Shown here: piece by piece, positions 22,800-34,950 of the stretch
Layout: each line of letters opens with the position of its first letter
Position numbering within the stretch: position 1 is the first letter of the stretch
Source: Zygnema cylindricum
Lineage: Eukaryota > Streptophyta > Zygnematophyceae > Zygnematales > Zygnemataceae
Assembly: GCA_037447655.1 (NCBI GenBank)
Contig: JBBHKE010002665.1
Location: 9,318 to 73,317, forward strand
Direction of reading: 5' to 3'
DNA: 64,000 bases
Position numbers and translations under genes: made by a program
The notes under the pieces: generated by a model
The model's input: only the letters and a program-made list of their open reading frames with translations
What the model was told of the DNA's origin: nothing
Database searches by the model: none

Positions 22800-23400
22800 A
22801 CAAATGGGAAAGGGGAGAACTATGCCCGAACTATGTGAGCCCTGGATCCCATTTGCGATGCATCGAAAACAAGTGGAGCTCATAGAATATGCTTGACTTG
22901 ATTCTAGTTATGGGCGCACTGTTTTCTTTTGTCAGCTCTCAGGTGAACATTTTCCAAAACGTACCCCACTGGTGTGTCTTGGGACTGCTACAACCAAAAA
23001 GTTAATTTGATCATCTGGAAGAAGGTTTGACTTCTGCTGTCTTCATGTTCCTCGCCTTTCCCTGTTAGAGAGTATCCTTGACATGGCCATCGTGCTGTTA
23101 CCAGATCTACTCGCTCCAGCCTAGCTAGATGAGGTTTCAAGATATTGTCTATAATTGGTGGAAGGATTCGGTGAGATCTGGAGATGGCGGATACTGGAAG
23201 TTGCTGGGGATACAATTGGTGGAGCTGTTGTAGTCGGTGTTCACTGACGACCTTAGCCTCAGGTAAGATTTCCACGGCCACATAAGACTCAACTTTATAT
23301 CTCGCTTTTAATACAGCCTCTAGTTCCGAGCTAATTCCAAAAATCAAGGATAAAAATTGAAGACCCGAATCCGGAATTGATAATGACACCACTTGTCGAT
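22800..23400 (-). pseudogene. Cytosine-5 DNA methyltransferase domain inside the minus-strand gypsy element (truncated)
   Basis: Motif I-like FLSLIFGISSELEAVLK is followed by VESYVAVEILPEAKVVSEHR. Motif IV is VDLVTARWPCQGYSL, with the catalytic Cys of PCQ at 23081-23083. Motif VI is LENVH and a motif VIII-like stretch reads APLVFDASQMGSRAHIVRA. In this family the PCQ Cys attacks C6 of cytosine and the ENV Glu assists. Two stops lie between motifs IV and VIII. Homology then ends and the integrase begins about 30 bases later, so motifs IX-X, RT and RNase H are deleted relative to the plus-strand copy. Confidence 0.8.
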
Positions 23401-24476
23401 GGAATATTGGATGTTTTAGTGGCCCCTCTAAAGATTCTGCCTAGAAAGATTCTGCGCGAGGCTTTTTCTCCCTGGCAATCACAGCTGCAAAGGACAAGTC
23501 CACTTCCCGCCGAAGTGTTCTTATCTGTCTTAATCTGGTTTGGTATCCCTTTTCTCACCGATTGGAAATAGGGAATTGCTATATTACGTCTGGGATATTG
23601 GTGGCGCTGGCGAGCAGTTCTGTGGGAGTGTGGGTTGCATAGACAGGAAAACATCCGGCTACGAAGCATTGTTTTTCCTCCGATTTTATAGATCTACGAG
23701 GACCACCACCTTGACCCCTTCCTGATCCTCAAGATCCCATATGGTAAACTGTTCCTTCCACATATTCAACCTTGTCCAGGTGGCTACTCCCAGAGAATTT
23801 CAAACTGCTTACCTTCCACCACCAAGAAGGGACGCTGAATTCAAACCTTTTGACCCGCGTCATCGGAGAACTCGATTATCATAGCTTTGATTATTCCATG
23901 GACATGCAGGCTCCCACTGCTAACAGTGCTTAGGTAGATGTTACTGGGTCAGATTTTTGGTCGGAGTTCTTCAAGCATTTGTTGCAGAGCCGATGTGGTA
24001 ATTAGATTTGGGAGTGCTTCGGTATCGACAACCGCATCTTGATATCCGCTGTATCCGTGGAGTTTGAAATTTCTCGTCCGATTGAGTATGAGCGCCACAG
24101 ATGACGTTTTATAATCCGTATTAGTTATAGGTGTCTTTGGGTCTGCTAAACAAAAGATGTATCTGGCCTGATTGGCCCGATCTCTGTTCTCCCCCCCTGA
24201 GTGAATCTCCTCTCCGAGGGCTTGGATGAGATTTTCTTCCATCAAGTTATGGGAAGATGCTAGTATTTTCATGTGAGTGAGGGCGTAGGGCATTAGATGC
24301 CTTACAAACATCATTGCTGGTTTGAAGGAAGATGGTTGAGTTTTTGACGACGTAATGGGGGAATCAGCTAGTTCCTTCAATTTTTCTTGCTCCCCACCTC
24401 TCGTTTCCTCACTTTCTTGGTTGGATTCCTGTTCCGGTGGCGTTTCGGGTGTGGTATCTTCCTGACGTTTCGCCAA
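23401..24476 (-). pseudogene. Gypsy aspartic protease and flanking linker (broken)
   Basis: The frame at 23949-24476 (175 codons) has a charged linker, then VRHLMPYALTHMKILASSHN, and ends with DAVVDTEALPNLITTSAL. The last part aligns with retropepsin (I/V)D(S/T)GAxxNxI, except that the Gly after Asp-Thr is Glu. The plus copy at 50585-51634 has the same DTE. The C-terminal half of the protease (FEILLGMATWT-like in the plus copy) lies in broken frames down to about 23700, before the methyltransferase. Confidence 0.6.
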
Positions 24477-26470
24477 ATATTTTTCGCACCACTCTTAGAT
24501 GTTTTGTTTTTCTTCCTCGTTTGCTTGTTTCTCCATCTCCGAGGTGTTAGTCGTTTTGTATTTCTCGAATCCAGGAGGCAATTTGTTTGCGGCCGGAGGT
24601 GGCGGGTTTGTGGGTTTGATTCCGAGACCTATTTTGTCGTTCAGAATGCCGCTTGTGGGGGTGAAGTTCAAAGGTCCAGTAGTGTTCTTGTTGTGGTCTC
24701 CTTGAGCTAGTCTTTGCTTGTCTCTTCTCTGCGCCGAGGACGAGTTACGAAGCTGCCTGTGACTATCTCCCACACCGACATTCCAGGCTCCAAAAAGGAA
24801 GGTTTGTGCGTGATGTGCTTTAGGAGGTTCCATGTCCCACCCCATAAAATCGTCACCGTTTTCGCGCGCCCCAGTTTCTTGTTCGAGCTCCGCCAGCTTG
24901 TGTAACAATTCTTGTTTTTTCCGGTGGAGTTTTTGAGCGGCCGTCAAAGGAGGAGTTTGAGAGGGGGATCATAATCGCAGGGCTGCCAATTATGCGGCCA
25001 TGGCGGCCATCTGCTGGCTCTGCTGTTGGATGATAAACTCTGGGTTGAGTCTTGCTTTACTTGTTGGCTGTCGTTCTAGTTCTTTCGTGGTATGGCGTCC
25101 CTAAGGGTAAAGAAGCTGCAGAGGGAGAGGATTCATGGCAGTTTCACCTCCGTGGGTAAACAGTGCATATTTGATCATCTCCTTTGGGACCCCCTTCTTT
25201 CGGAAACACTTTCCCTCTTTGGACCCAGGAAGCTGCAAGCCTCACACTTGGAGCCCTTAGTGGAATATTTGCCCCTCAATTCGTTGGAGATTTGCACATC
25301 ATCGAATTTTGGAAGTTTGATCTGTCGCATTTGGGCTTGTGAAATTTTTGCAGTTCGGATCGAGGGGTAGGACGGTATTTGTCTTTGTTAACCAGAGTTT
25401 TGTCTTCCGATCCTCCTCCTTGTTTCCTTTCTTGCTGCCTCTTGGTCCTTTCAGCTCTCTCCTTTTCCCATTCCTTTTGCTTGAGAGCTAATTCTGGTTT
25501 GAGCTTCCGGGGGCATCGCTTCCATCCAAGACTTGTTTGTTGACAGTTCAAAAAGTTGTACAAGAAGACCCGGTCATCTACCCCCATAGCGAGTTAAGAT
25601 CCGCCATCCACCAACTGTTTCCCCTTTTGCTTCCGCAAAGCTAAGAGTTCCGCTGACTCCTCATGGTCATGAGGTATCTTTTCGGCGAATCCTGGAAAGT
25701 TACCCCTGGTCTTGCCGAATACTGCCTTCTCTTGGGCCTCTCTATGAACAAAGTGGTCGTAAAGCTTCATTGCGGCCAACAAGATTTCTTTAGCGGATGG
25801 ATTGACATCCTGACTGGCCTGTCTGGCAATCCAGTTATCGAAGGGCGAGTACCCCGTGGGTCCAAATGAGTTTCGAAGCGCGATAAAGTATTTGGTTGCA
25901 ATAGCGGGGAGTTCAATGGTTGATAGTTTTGTCTATTGATAAAGGCTTAACAATTTGTTGAAAAGAGTTTGGGGAGTTTCATTTTTTTGGCAACGGAACT
26001 CTGTAAATTCCTTGATAGCTGATTCATTCCTTTCGGTGTAAAAGAGCCTCTAGGTGTTCAAAATAGTGGTACAGGGTGTAGGATCTGCAACCATCCGAGT
26101 GGATGCCCTGGCGGCGTGGATTGCCTGAAGCTGATTGACATAGGCGCGACCTTGTTTCTGCAATTTCATGTCATCTGTGAAGGTGGCTTTGACAAGAGTA
26201 GCAGCAGCGGCCGCCAAGTATGCTTCTGCTTGCAAGACCGCCTCATCAAGGATAGGGTCTGAAATTTTGATGTTGGGAGCAATCAAGAGAGGTTGTCGCT
26301 CTTTGTAATCCGCTAAAGCGCATCCCGCGTTATAATTTACCATCATAGGAAAGAGGGTAGTTTCGAAGTCATCTGGAATTGCTCCCCCCGTATATTTGTT
26401 TATCTCGGATTGTGTGAAAGATTTCCACAACAATTCGAAATCTGAGAAAGCCATCTCCGATTGTCCTTGT
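24477..26470 (-). pseudogene. Gypsy gag: capsid and nucleocapsid region (broken)
   Basis: The frame at 26050-26454 begins MAFSDFELLWKS and includes DFETTLFPMMVNYNAG and LADYKERQPLL. It is colinear with the plus-copy frame at 48594-48899 and forms the capsid-like core. Frames at 25594-25782 and 25276-25587 follow, the latter with a decayed zinc knuckle (NFLNCQQTS...RCPRK) and a basic KQKEWEKERAERTKRQQER stretch. Frame 24495-24947 is a charged linker. In order these lead to the protease. Confidence 0.65.
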
Positions 26471-26915
26471 AAAAATCCTTACTTCACCCATTTTCTCCTC
26501 CTCCGCGAGGTTGGTAAACTGGGGCGAAGAAGGCAGGGTGGGACTGACAAATTAAACTGGTGAAAGAACCCTTAGATCCGCGTCTTTGGGATCCGGACCG
26601 CCTTCTCCTCCGCTAAGATGGGCGTTTGAAACTTTTGTTATCATTACCCCCTTCTGACGATGGTCTGGGTGATAAAAGAGGAGTTAGATTCATGGCTCCT
26701 CTAAATCCAGAAGCATATTGTTCCTCTCTCAAAATTGTCTCCAATGATAGGATATGGAGACGAGGTTTGTCCGAAGCTTGTGGAATTGACGGTGGCGGAG
26801 ATGGTGACGAAGACTTGGGGCCCTGTAGAAAAAAGGGTCTATCTCCTATTTCGCCTCCTAGAATTTTTTGAAGGTAGAATTCCTGGGCTGGAAGAAGGAG
26901 AACGTTGATGAGGCA
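26471..26915 (-). pseudogene. Gypsy gag, middle segment (broken)
   Basis: Homologous to 48290-48600 of the plus copy, for example the minus-strand stretch TGAGAGAGGAACAATATGC against TTAGGGAAGAACAATACTC. Frames are interrupted. It is cut at 26920 by the insertion that follows. Confidence 0.5.
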
Positions 26916-26920
26916 AGGAG

Positions 26921-27658
26921 TGTTGTTTTTAGAAAGCTTTAGTCCTCTTTATGCCTCAGCTGTGAGAGAGAGCTGTTCAGGACTTAAGCTATTTTTGGTT
27001 GAGTTCGGTTCAGTACTTACCGAAATTAGTGTGACAGTGAAGTTGGGAGTTCACGGTTCATTCACACTTGGGACACGTGTCGTCACTTGGGAGAATGCGT
27101 GAGTATGTCCTCCGTGGACGTACGGAAATTCGGCAAGACCACTGGACTTCGTAAAGTCAATTCTACGGTGCCAAATACTCTAATCGGACCGCTGATAGCC
27201 GCCGCCAACAAATAGTGACGAGGAGTGACTAGATCATTATCACTTTACGTTGTCTTAACTTCGGTGTAAATATTTGTGATAGAATGTTAGATGTACGGCT
27301 GGAATGCCTCCGTGCAGCTTAGTGTAGTTTCAGTGTATAAAAGTAGGACTTAGTGAATTTGATTTTTAGGAACAAATGATATGAAAACTGTACACTCAGT
27401 TTTATGTAATTTCATTTCTACATATCTCACAGATTTGTGAGCGGAATTGATTGAAATTTTGTGTGTGTGTTCTTTTTTATGTTAGCTACATTGTGGCAAA
27501 TTTTCAGGACGTTTAGAGAGAAATTCTGAAAGGTATAGTCTGTCAAAGTATCTGTTCAGCCATCGGTATTTGTGGAAGCTTCCTCTCTTGATTTGTTCTA
27601 CGATGACTACTGCTGCATCTTCTTCATCTTCAGTGCCAGTAATTGTGTCAGAACAACA
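26921..27658 (+). mobile_element. Solo LTR, family D, 738 bp
   Basis: Starts TGTTGTTTTTAG and ends CAGAACAACA, i.e. TG...CA with a 7 bp terminal inversion. A perfect 5 bp duplication AGGAG lies at 26916-26920 and 27659-27663. A TATAAAAG box at 27336-27343 suggests plus orientation. It interrupts gypsy gag. A minus-strand frame at 27482-27667 (EDEEDAAVVIVEQIKRGSF...) lies within it, is unidentified, and may be chance or a captured fragment. Confidence 0.75.
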
Positions 27659-27667
27659 AGGAGTAGG

Positions 27668-28554
27668 TGAAATTCTGTGGTCTCCATTTACCCACAAAAT
27701 GAGCAGCCTATGTAAAGCCTCTAGGATAATATTTGCCCCTTCCACTTTCACACTGAATAAGTGCCACCTAGGCACACAAATATACTGACCACCCACACCC
27801 ATGTGAGGACAAGACTCCCTTAAGTCAAACGCAAAAAGAATCATTGAATTTGCTCTCGTGAGCAGTAAATTGTTGCTGGTCAAAGATGAACTTTATACTT
27901 ACAAGCTCTCTTAGAAAGAGGTACCAAAATATCACAAAGTTTTGGTCTACCTACTCACGGCTACCTACTACTAAACCCTAGTTCAATTGGAACGCTATAT
28001 AGTACAAGAAGGTACAATAGGAGATGTACTTATTGTACGGCCATAGTACGATATGGTCTTTAATGTGACACTTGTCAAATCAGGAGCCATGGTTCCTCTC
28101 CCATCTTCTCCGCTATCAATTAATATGGTGCCACGTGGCACCGCATGACGTTATCTCCAAATGATGCCAAAATCTCACTTCGCGTGGCAGCTACAATGTC
28201 GGCCGTTCGATCAAAACATAATTTACACGGTTCAGATTTGCTTATATGCATGAATTGCTCCTTTTTGTTTGTCAGCTTTTAATTAGCTCTCGCGTTAAGA
28301 TTTATATATCTTTGAAACCCGTCACGTGTAACGTTTCGATAACGCCCTAGTGGATAAGGCTAATGTCTACATACTAGTTCACAAACCCAGGTTCAAATCT
28401 AGATTTAGGCAACATTTTAGTAAAATATCCTCTACTTCAAAATCTGCCACTTTCTAAATTTGGCGGCAGCCATGGCTTGCCTTTGATCCTCACTCTCTTT
28501 CTTTAAAGTAAAACTAAAATAGAGAAGTGAACTATTAATTACCTCTTTTCAACA
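27668..28554 (-). mobile_element. Solo LTR of copia family B, 887 bp
   Basis: Matches the LTRs of B1 and B2 along its length, from TGAAATTCTGTGG to CCTCTTTTCAACA on the plus strand. It has a perfect 5 bp duplication GTAGG at 27663-27667 and 28555-28559. No internal copia sequence adjoins it, so it is a solo LTR left by LTR-LTR recombination. The same junction in gag is seen again at 36023. Confidence 0.85.
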
Positions 28555-28559
28555 GTAGG

Positions 28560-29540
28560 TGGGTACGTCCTACTTGTACGGTATAACTAGCAGATCCAAG
28601 GACCCACAGACGGCAGCTGCTGGAGAAACGGGTGGAGAAGAACTGTTCCTGGGCTCTGTGGTGGGACCCGCGGAGTAAGAGGAGCGAGGAGGAGGAAAAG
28701 GTGGAAAATCTGAGGGAATTTCGAAAGATGGAGAAGGGGGGGTTGACGCCCTCAAGGAATGTGAATCCTCTCGTCTGGTCGTAACTCCACCCAAGCCTCC
28801 ATGCCGGAAGCAACCTCCACTGATACAAAGGTAGGCTCTCCCCGGGGCAGTGAATCAGACTGAGGGGGTTAATCTGCACCCAAACCTTTTATGTTAGGTA
28901 ATATGGTATCCTCCCCTTCCCGCTGAAGGGAAGATTCCATTCTAGATCCCGGTGAAGTCCTTGGAGACTGAGTTGCATGCAGAGTTGGTTGACCCCGGGG
29001 TGGTCTTCCCGTAGAGGGACCTGGCCTTTGAGGAGGAGCTACATATCCCCTAAGAACTCCTCATGCCCTCCGTTGAGCCTCTCAAATGAGAAGGAGTTCC
29101 CGTTCAAGTGCCTCCTTCCTTTCACTTTCAAGAGCCTCCGAGTCTATGGTGAGGGGTCCGGTCCCCGCCGTAGCCTCACTCTGCGATCGCAAAATGTCAA
29201 CAAGTTTTTGGGTGTTGCTCACTACCCCGGTACTCGTAGAGATAGAGAGGTTAGAGAGATTGAGGTTGAGGGAAAGAACGACTTCTCTATAGGTCGGGGA
29301 GCGAACCTGCCCTTGTGGTCCTGATAATCAAACAGATGCACTCTCTTTGGCTCTAGTAACTTGTGATGACTTATCCCTCATTCGACTCGGGTCCGAGATG
29401 TTGCCTTGCCTTTGAACGGTCTACTGGTTGCACTGTCAAGAGATGGGGTGGGTTGTTGGCGTGAAATTGAGGGCATCCCTTGTTGCTCTCGGACTGAGGT
29501 AGAAGAGTCGCTCTCAGATAAACTACTCAGTATCTTAACG
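28560..29540 (-). pseudogene. Gypsy gag N-terminal segment, duplicate 1 (broken)
   Basis: Colinear with 36024-36690 plus 43230-43550 of duplicate 2, and with 47000-48120 of the plus-strand element. Frames 28535-28879 and 28570-28794 carry the Ser/Pro-rich part. At 29540 gag is joined abruptly to the interior of an LTR-B fragment, the breakpoint of a tandem duplication. Confidence 0.6.
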
Positions 29541-29573
29541 AGATAACGTCCTAGTGGATAAGGCTAACGTCTA
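29541..29573 (-). mobile_element. LTR-B fragment, lower part, split by copia B1
   Basis: ATAACGTCCTAGTGGATAAG and following bases match 28332-28364 of the solo LTR-B. The fragment resumes at 35833 on the far side of B1. Its lower end is a duplication breakpoint, not a natural LTR end. Confidence 0.65.
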
Positions 29574-30475
29574 TGCAATTCTGTGGTCTCCATTGACCTA
29601 GAGAATGAGCAGCCTATGTAAAGCATCTAGGATAATATTTGTCCCTTCTATTTCCCGCTGAATAAATGCCGCCTTGGCACACAAATATTCTAACCACTCT
29701 TACTTTTGTGAGGAGAAGACTCCCTTGAGTCAAACGCAAAAAAAATCACTGAATTTGCTCCCCTGAGCAGTAAGTTATGGCTGGTCAAAGATGACCTTTA
29801 TAGTTACAAGCTCTCTTAGAGAGAGGTACCTAAATTTCACTAAGTCCTGGTTTGCCTACCTTGGACTGCCTACTACTAAACCCTAGTCCAATAGAAACAC
29901 TATATAGTACAAGAAGGTACACTAGGCGATGTACTTATTGTACGGCCATTCTAAAACATGGCTTTCAAAGTGACGCTTGACAAAACGGGAACCATGGTTC
30001 ATCCTCCCATCTTCTCCGGTATCCAATAGTATGGTGCCACGTGGCGTCACGTGACGCTATCCCCAAAGGGCGCCGAAAATTTATTGCGAGTGGCGGCTGC
30101 AATTGTGGCAGTCCGATCATTTGAATGTATGCGACTTCGATTCGTTTCCATGCATGAATTGATTAATGCGTGTTTTCGTTAGTCAGTTGCAAATTAGTCT
30201 ATTTAACAAACAGATGAATCTGTGTGAAACGTAATACGTATATCGTTTCGCTAGTGCCTTAATGGATTAGGCATAGGTCTAAATAGTAGTCTGTAGACCC
30301 TGGTTCAAGTTCGGCCAAAGGCAGTATTTTGCTACAAATAGTAAAATTCTTTCTATTTCATTCTACCTCCTTCTAAATGACGCTTCAACCATGGCGTGCC
30401 TTTGGTTCTCTCTTTCTCTCTCTTTACATTCTTACTAAAATTTAGAAGTGAACTATTAATTTCCTCTTTTCAACA
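29574..30475 (-). repeat. 3' LTR of copia B1
   Basis: 902 bp. In element orientation it begins TGTTGAAAAGAGG after a purine tract (TTAACGGGAG) and ends CAGAATTGCA. A tRNA-like segment lies near 30250-30320 on the plus strand. Confidence 0.8.
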
Positions 30476-30499
30476 CTCCCGTTAATTCTTAGTCACTTT

Positions 30500-33400
30500 T
30501 AAATTTTTATCCACAGTTTTCTCTGCAATAAATCAACTTACGGGAAGGTATTGGTTTTGTCATCATGTCTGCAATCGTTTCTTTTTTAGTTTTATGAACC
30601 AGTTTAATGATTTTATTTTCATTCTTCTCTTTGACAATGCTTAGTCTAATATCCATATGCTTAGCTTGAAGTGATGTTTTGGATTAGCTGCAATATAGAT
30701 AGCAACTTGATTATCACAAAAAACATTTTGAGTTCTTGTCTTCATGAACCCAAGTTATTCAAGAAGAGATTTCACCCACATTAAATCTTTGGTGGTAGCA
30801 CAAGAAGCCATGTATTCAGCCTTCATAGTGGAATGAGCAACTACTTTCTGTTGCTTGCTACTCCAACAGCATGCACCAGATCTAATTTGCAACACATATC
30901 CAGTCGTACACTGCCTTAAAGGCACATCTCCATTACTGGCCTCACTATAGGTTGTGATGTCAGTGTGCTCCCCTCCCAAATGCAGCCACAATTCCCTAGT
31001 CCCCACCAGATACCTCATCACCGTTTTGGTAGCCTCCCAGTCTCTCTTTCTTAGTTCATTTAGACTCTTGTTGAGGACTCATACGGCTGTAGCTATATTC
31101 GGCCGGGTACTATTCATAAAATATATTAAATTGCCTACAATCTGCCGATAAGGGATATTTTCCATAAATCTTCTTTCTATCTCATCTATCTCATCATTAA
31201 TGATCAATATTCCTCCCTCTTCACACCCCCCACACACTTTTTTCAAATCCATAGGAGTAGTACATCCGTTTGCTTTCTCCATTTGAAATTTTTCTAGCAT
31301 ATTACTAATTGCTTCTTTCTGAGTTAGTCTTATAATCCTATTCCCTCTATCTCTCTCCATTTGAATTCCCAAAATGTACTTTGCTTCGCCGAGATCTTTC
31401 ATGTCAAAGCGGGTTCTAAGATCTTGTTTTAGTTTGTTAATTTTATCTAAGGACTTGCTTAAGACCAACAAATCATCCACATAAATAGCAATAAATATCA
31501 CTCTATCCTCATCCTCAAATATTTATATGGAGTGATCTGAACTAATTCTGATATACCCCAAACTGGTCAAAAATTCGTCGAGCTTTATATTCCATAGTCG
31601 CGGGGCTTGCTTCAGCCCATAGAGTGATTTTATCAGTTTGCAAACTCTGTTTTCTTCCCCACTTTCCACGAATCCTTCCGGTTGCCTCATGTAAATTTCT
31701 TCTTCCAACTCTGCGTGCAAAAAGACCGTTTTAATATCCATCTGGTGGATTTCCATATCCTCTACTGTGGCTATACTTGAAAGGATTCTAACAGAAGGAA
31801 ATCTCACTACAGGTGCAAAGGTTTCTTCGTAGTCTATTCCCTCTTTCTGAGTATAACGTTTTGCAACTTACCTAGCTTTGTACCTCCAATGGTATTATCT
31901 GGGTTTAATTTAAGTTTCAAAACCCACTTACATCTGATCGGTTTTTCGGTCTGGTGGACAATCTACCAACTCCCATGTATTGGCTTCCAAGATAGAGGCC
32001 ATTTCTTCATTTATAGCTGTGATCCACCAGCTACTTTCTGGAGTGTTTATGGCCTCTAAGTATATGTGAGGTTCATCTAGGTGAGACATCTTTGTGAGTT
32101 GGTTATTTAATTGTCTTTCTTGAAGTCGTTTATTACTTCTTCTCCCCCCTTCAAAATCGGACACCGGTATAGAAGGCATCCTTGAGTTTCGTTTAGGGAG
32201 ATTTTCAGCTCCCCTATCTTCCAATTCCGGTGTCTCATCAAGTTCCTCATTGGTTTCCACTTCGTATTGTGGCGTTGCCTCGGATGTTGTCCTTTCCTCC
32301 TTTTCTTTTAGTAGATATGCAGATTTTTCTTTTTCTCACTCTTCCTTCTCTTCATTTTCAAAGTCAAATTTAGTAAACTGACCCGTTTCAACTCTGATTT
32401 TGACTTCCTTATTATATTTGAATGGATCAATGGACTTCTCTTCATTCATCACCACTATGTGTTTTACCAAAATTATATCTTTCTTTTTCAAGTCATACAC
32501 TCGGTATCCTTTTGTGCTCTCATCATATTCTACAAGATATCCTAGGTTCCCTCTCCCCTCTAACTTCCATTTAGTCTTATAAGAATCCAAACTGTAGACT
32601 TGACTTTTGAACACTCTCAAACTAGACAAATTAGGCTTTCTTCCTGTCCACCTCTCATACGGAGTTTCCTCCTTATTTGCTGAAGTTAAGACTTTATTTT
32701 TGATGAAATTAGCATAGTTCATAGTCTCCGCTCAAAACTTCAACCCTATCCTCTAATCAGTTAACATACTTCTGGACATATCTCCTATAGTTCTATTCAC
32801 TCTTTCTGCTACTCCATTTTGTTCCATATTATAGAGAACAATTTTCTAATGATGAATTCATTTTTCTTTAAGATATTCTTCGAATTCCCTTGAGGTGTAT
32901 TATTTTCCATTATCACTTCTGATCTCTTTTATTGAGGTTTTCTATAGATTTTCACTCCATACTTTATTCTTTTTGAAACATTTGAATACCTCTGACTTAT
33001 GTCTGAGAAAGTATACCTTATATCTGAGAAAGTATACCTTAGTGTATCTAGACCAATCATTTGTGATAGTTAACATCCACCTCTTCCCCCATGTGAAGCA
33101 TATCTAGCAGGTCCCCAAACATCAATGTGAATTAGATCCAATACTTTCTCTCTCTTAAATGTGGCTGCCTTTGGAAATGGAAGTCTATGAATCTTCCCTT
33201 GGGTACATCCATTGCAATCATCAAAGGTCTCATCATCTTCAAAAGTAATACCCTTCACTATTCCTTTTTTCTTCATTTTCTTTAATCTATCTAGATGCAC
33301 ATGCCCCAACCTTTTATGGCAAAGCATCATCTCACTTGCACGCGAGTAGAGAACACTCTTTTCATTGCAAAGAACAATTTTGAACATTCCTTGATTGCCT

Positions 33401-34950
33401 TTCTCAACTATGAAATAAACCTCATTATCAAAGCTTGCTGTGAAGATTCCTTTCCTAGTTCTTGTTTCATACTCATTTTCATCTAAGAAAACTGTTGAGA
33501 CCAAGTTTTTACTAAACTGTAGAATGTAAAGAACGTCTGAAAGTGTTACAATTGAGGCCTTTCCTTCAACTAGAACCTTCAAGTCAACAGTTCCAACAAG
33601 ACTTGTGGTTTCTACTCTACCATCTTCGTACTTTATCTCAACTCTTGGAATCTTTCTCAGTTTAGTGAACCACCTTTTATCTTTGCACATATGCATTGAG
33701 GCCCCTGAGTCTATGATCCACCAATCTTTAAGTGGTTCCCTCTTACCTTTGAAAGCACAATTTTGTCTCCGTGGAATGTCAACATGCTTTTTAGTGTTTT
33801 TCGGATTAAGAACAAGCTCCTCAAGCTCCTCAAGCTCCTCTTCCTCTTCGGTTTCTTCGTTCTCTTGCTCATCATGAACTAGAGTTAGGATAGCCTTTTT
33901 CTTTCCTTCATTTCTTGAGGTCTCTTGCCCATCTTTTTGTCGAAGATCTGCATGTTTGCCACAATCTGCCATATAGTTTCCCGGTTTCTTTCAGAATTGA
34001 CATAATCCTCCTCGAGAAGTTCCTCTCCCTTGTCTATCAAATCAGCCACCTGCTTGTCCTCTTCCTCTAAAGTTTTGATAGGGATCTTTCTCTCTCTCGT
34101 CATCACGCTTCCGCAAATCAGCTCCTGCAGACAATGTTTGAACACTTGGACTCCCTCTCCTAAGCTCTATGGTGAATTCTTTCACTAAGATCACTCCCAC
34201 TGTGTCATCCCAATTCCAATTGCTATCTCCTATGTCCTGCAATCGGTTAATGATATTCTCATACTCTTCAAGTAGTTTCATCATTAATGTGCTCATTCTT
34301 TGTCTCTCAGACCATGAGTTACCTGCACTCTCTAACTCTCCAAATAATGCTCCTAAATCATTGCAATAATTATTTATACTTCCTCCTTTATAAGAATAAG
34401 CTGCAATCTTATATTCTGCCAACTGTTGTTGCTGCAATGATCCACTCTCAAATTTGTTAACTAGTGATATCCAAATATGAGATGAATATTTGACATGTAT
34501 AAGGGAAATGGCAATGACATTTGCTACACTTTTAAGATTTAAGAGCTTAGCAACCTTGTCTTTGTTGTTCCACTTTTCATACTCTGATCTTTCGATCTAA
34601 ACCCTTGTCGCTGTTGCTGGTGGTGCTGTTGCTGATATCGCCTTTGACAATGGTGTCACTTGAGATGTAACTCCTATTTCTCATTTCATGACAATCTCCT
34701 CTCCTTCCTCGTCTTCATCCTCAGTGACGGTGGCAGCTGTTCTACCTACTATAGAGGCGGAGGTCCCAAAAAAACGCGTACCTCCAAACCTAGGTGGAGG
34801 TGGGCATCGAACTTGTCTAGACACTATGCCCCATAGGTGTTTCTCAAACAGTTCTCCCTCTATCATCATTTCCCAATAAAGAAAGGCTGATCCAGCAAAT
34901 ATGGGCACCCTAGAGGGTGGGCCCATAACTTGCAATTCTGTGGTCTCCAT
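30500..34950 (-). pseudogene. Copia B1 gag-pol (broken)
   Basis: Fragments in order: gag from an ATG inside the LTR (34950, METTELQVMGPPSRVPIF), gag at 34042-34437, protease IIDSGASMHMCKDKRWF and the integrase zinc region CHKRLGHVHLDRL (33070-33972), integrase tail (32336-32722), linker (31928-32260), RT fingers (31523-31807), RT palm AIYVDDLLVLSKS (31079-31501), and RNase H SKQQKVVAHSTMKAEYMA (30755-31021). Numerous stops and frameshifts separate them. Several copia motifs survive, but no intact enzyme does. Confidence 0.85.
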
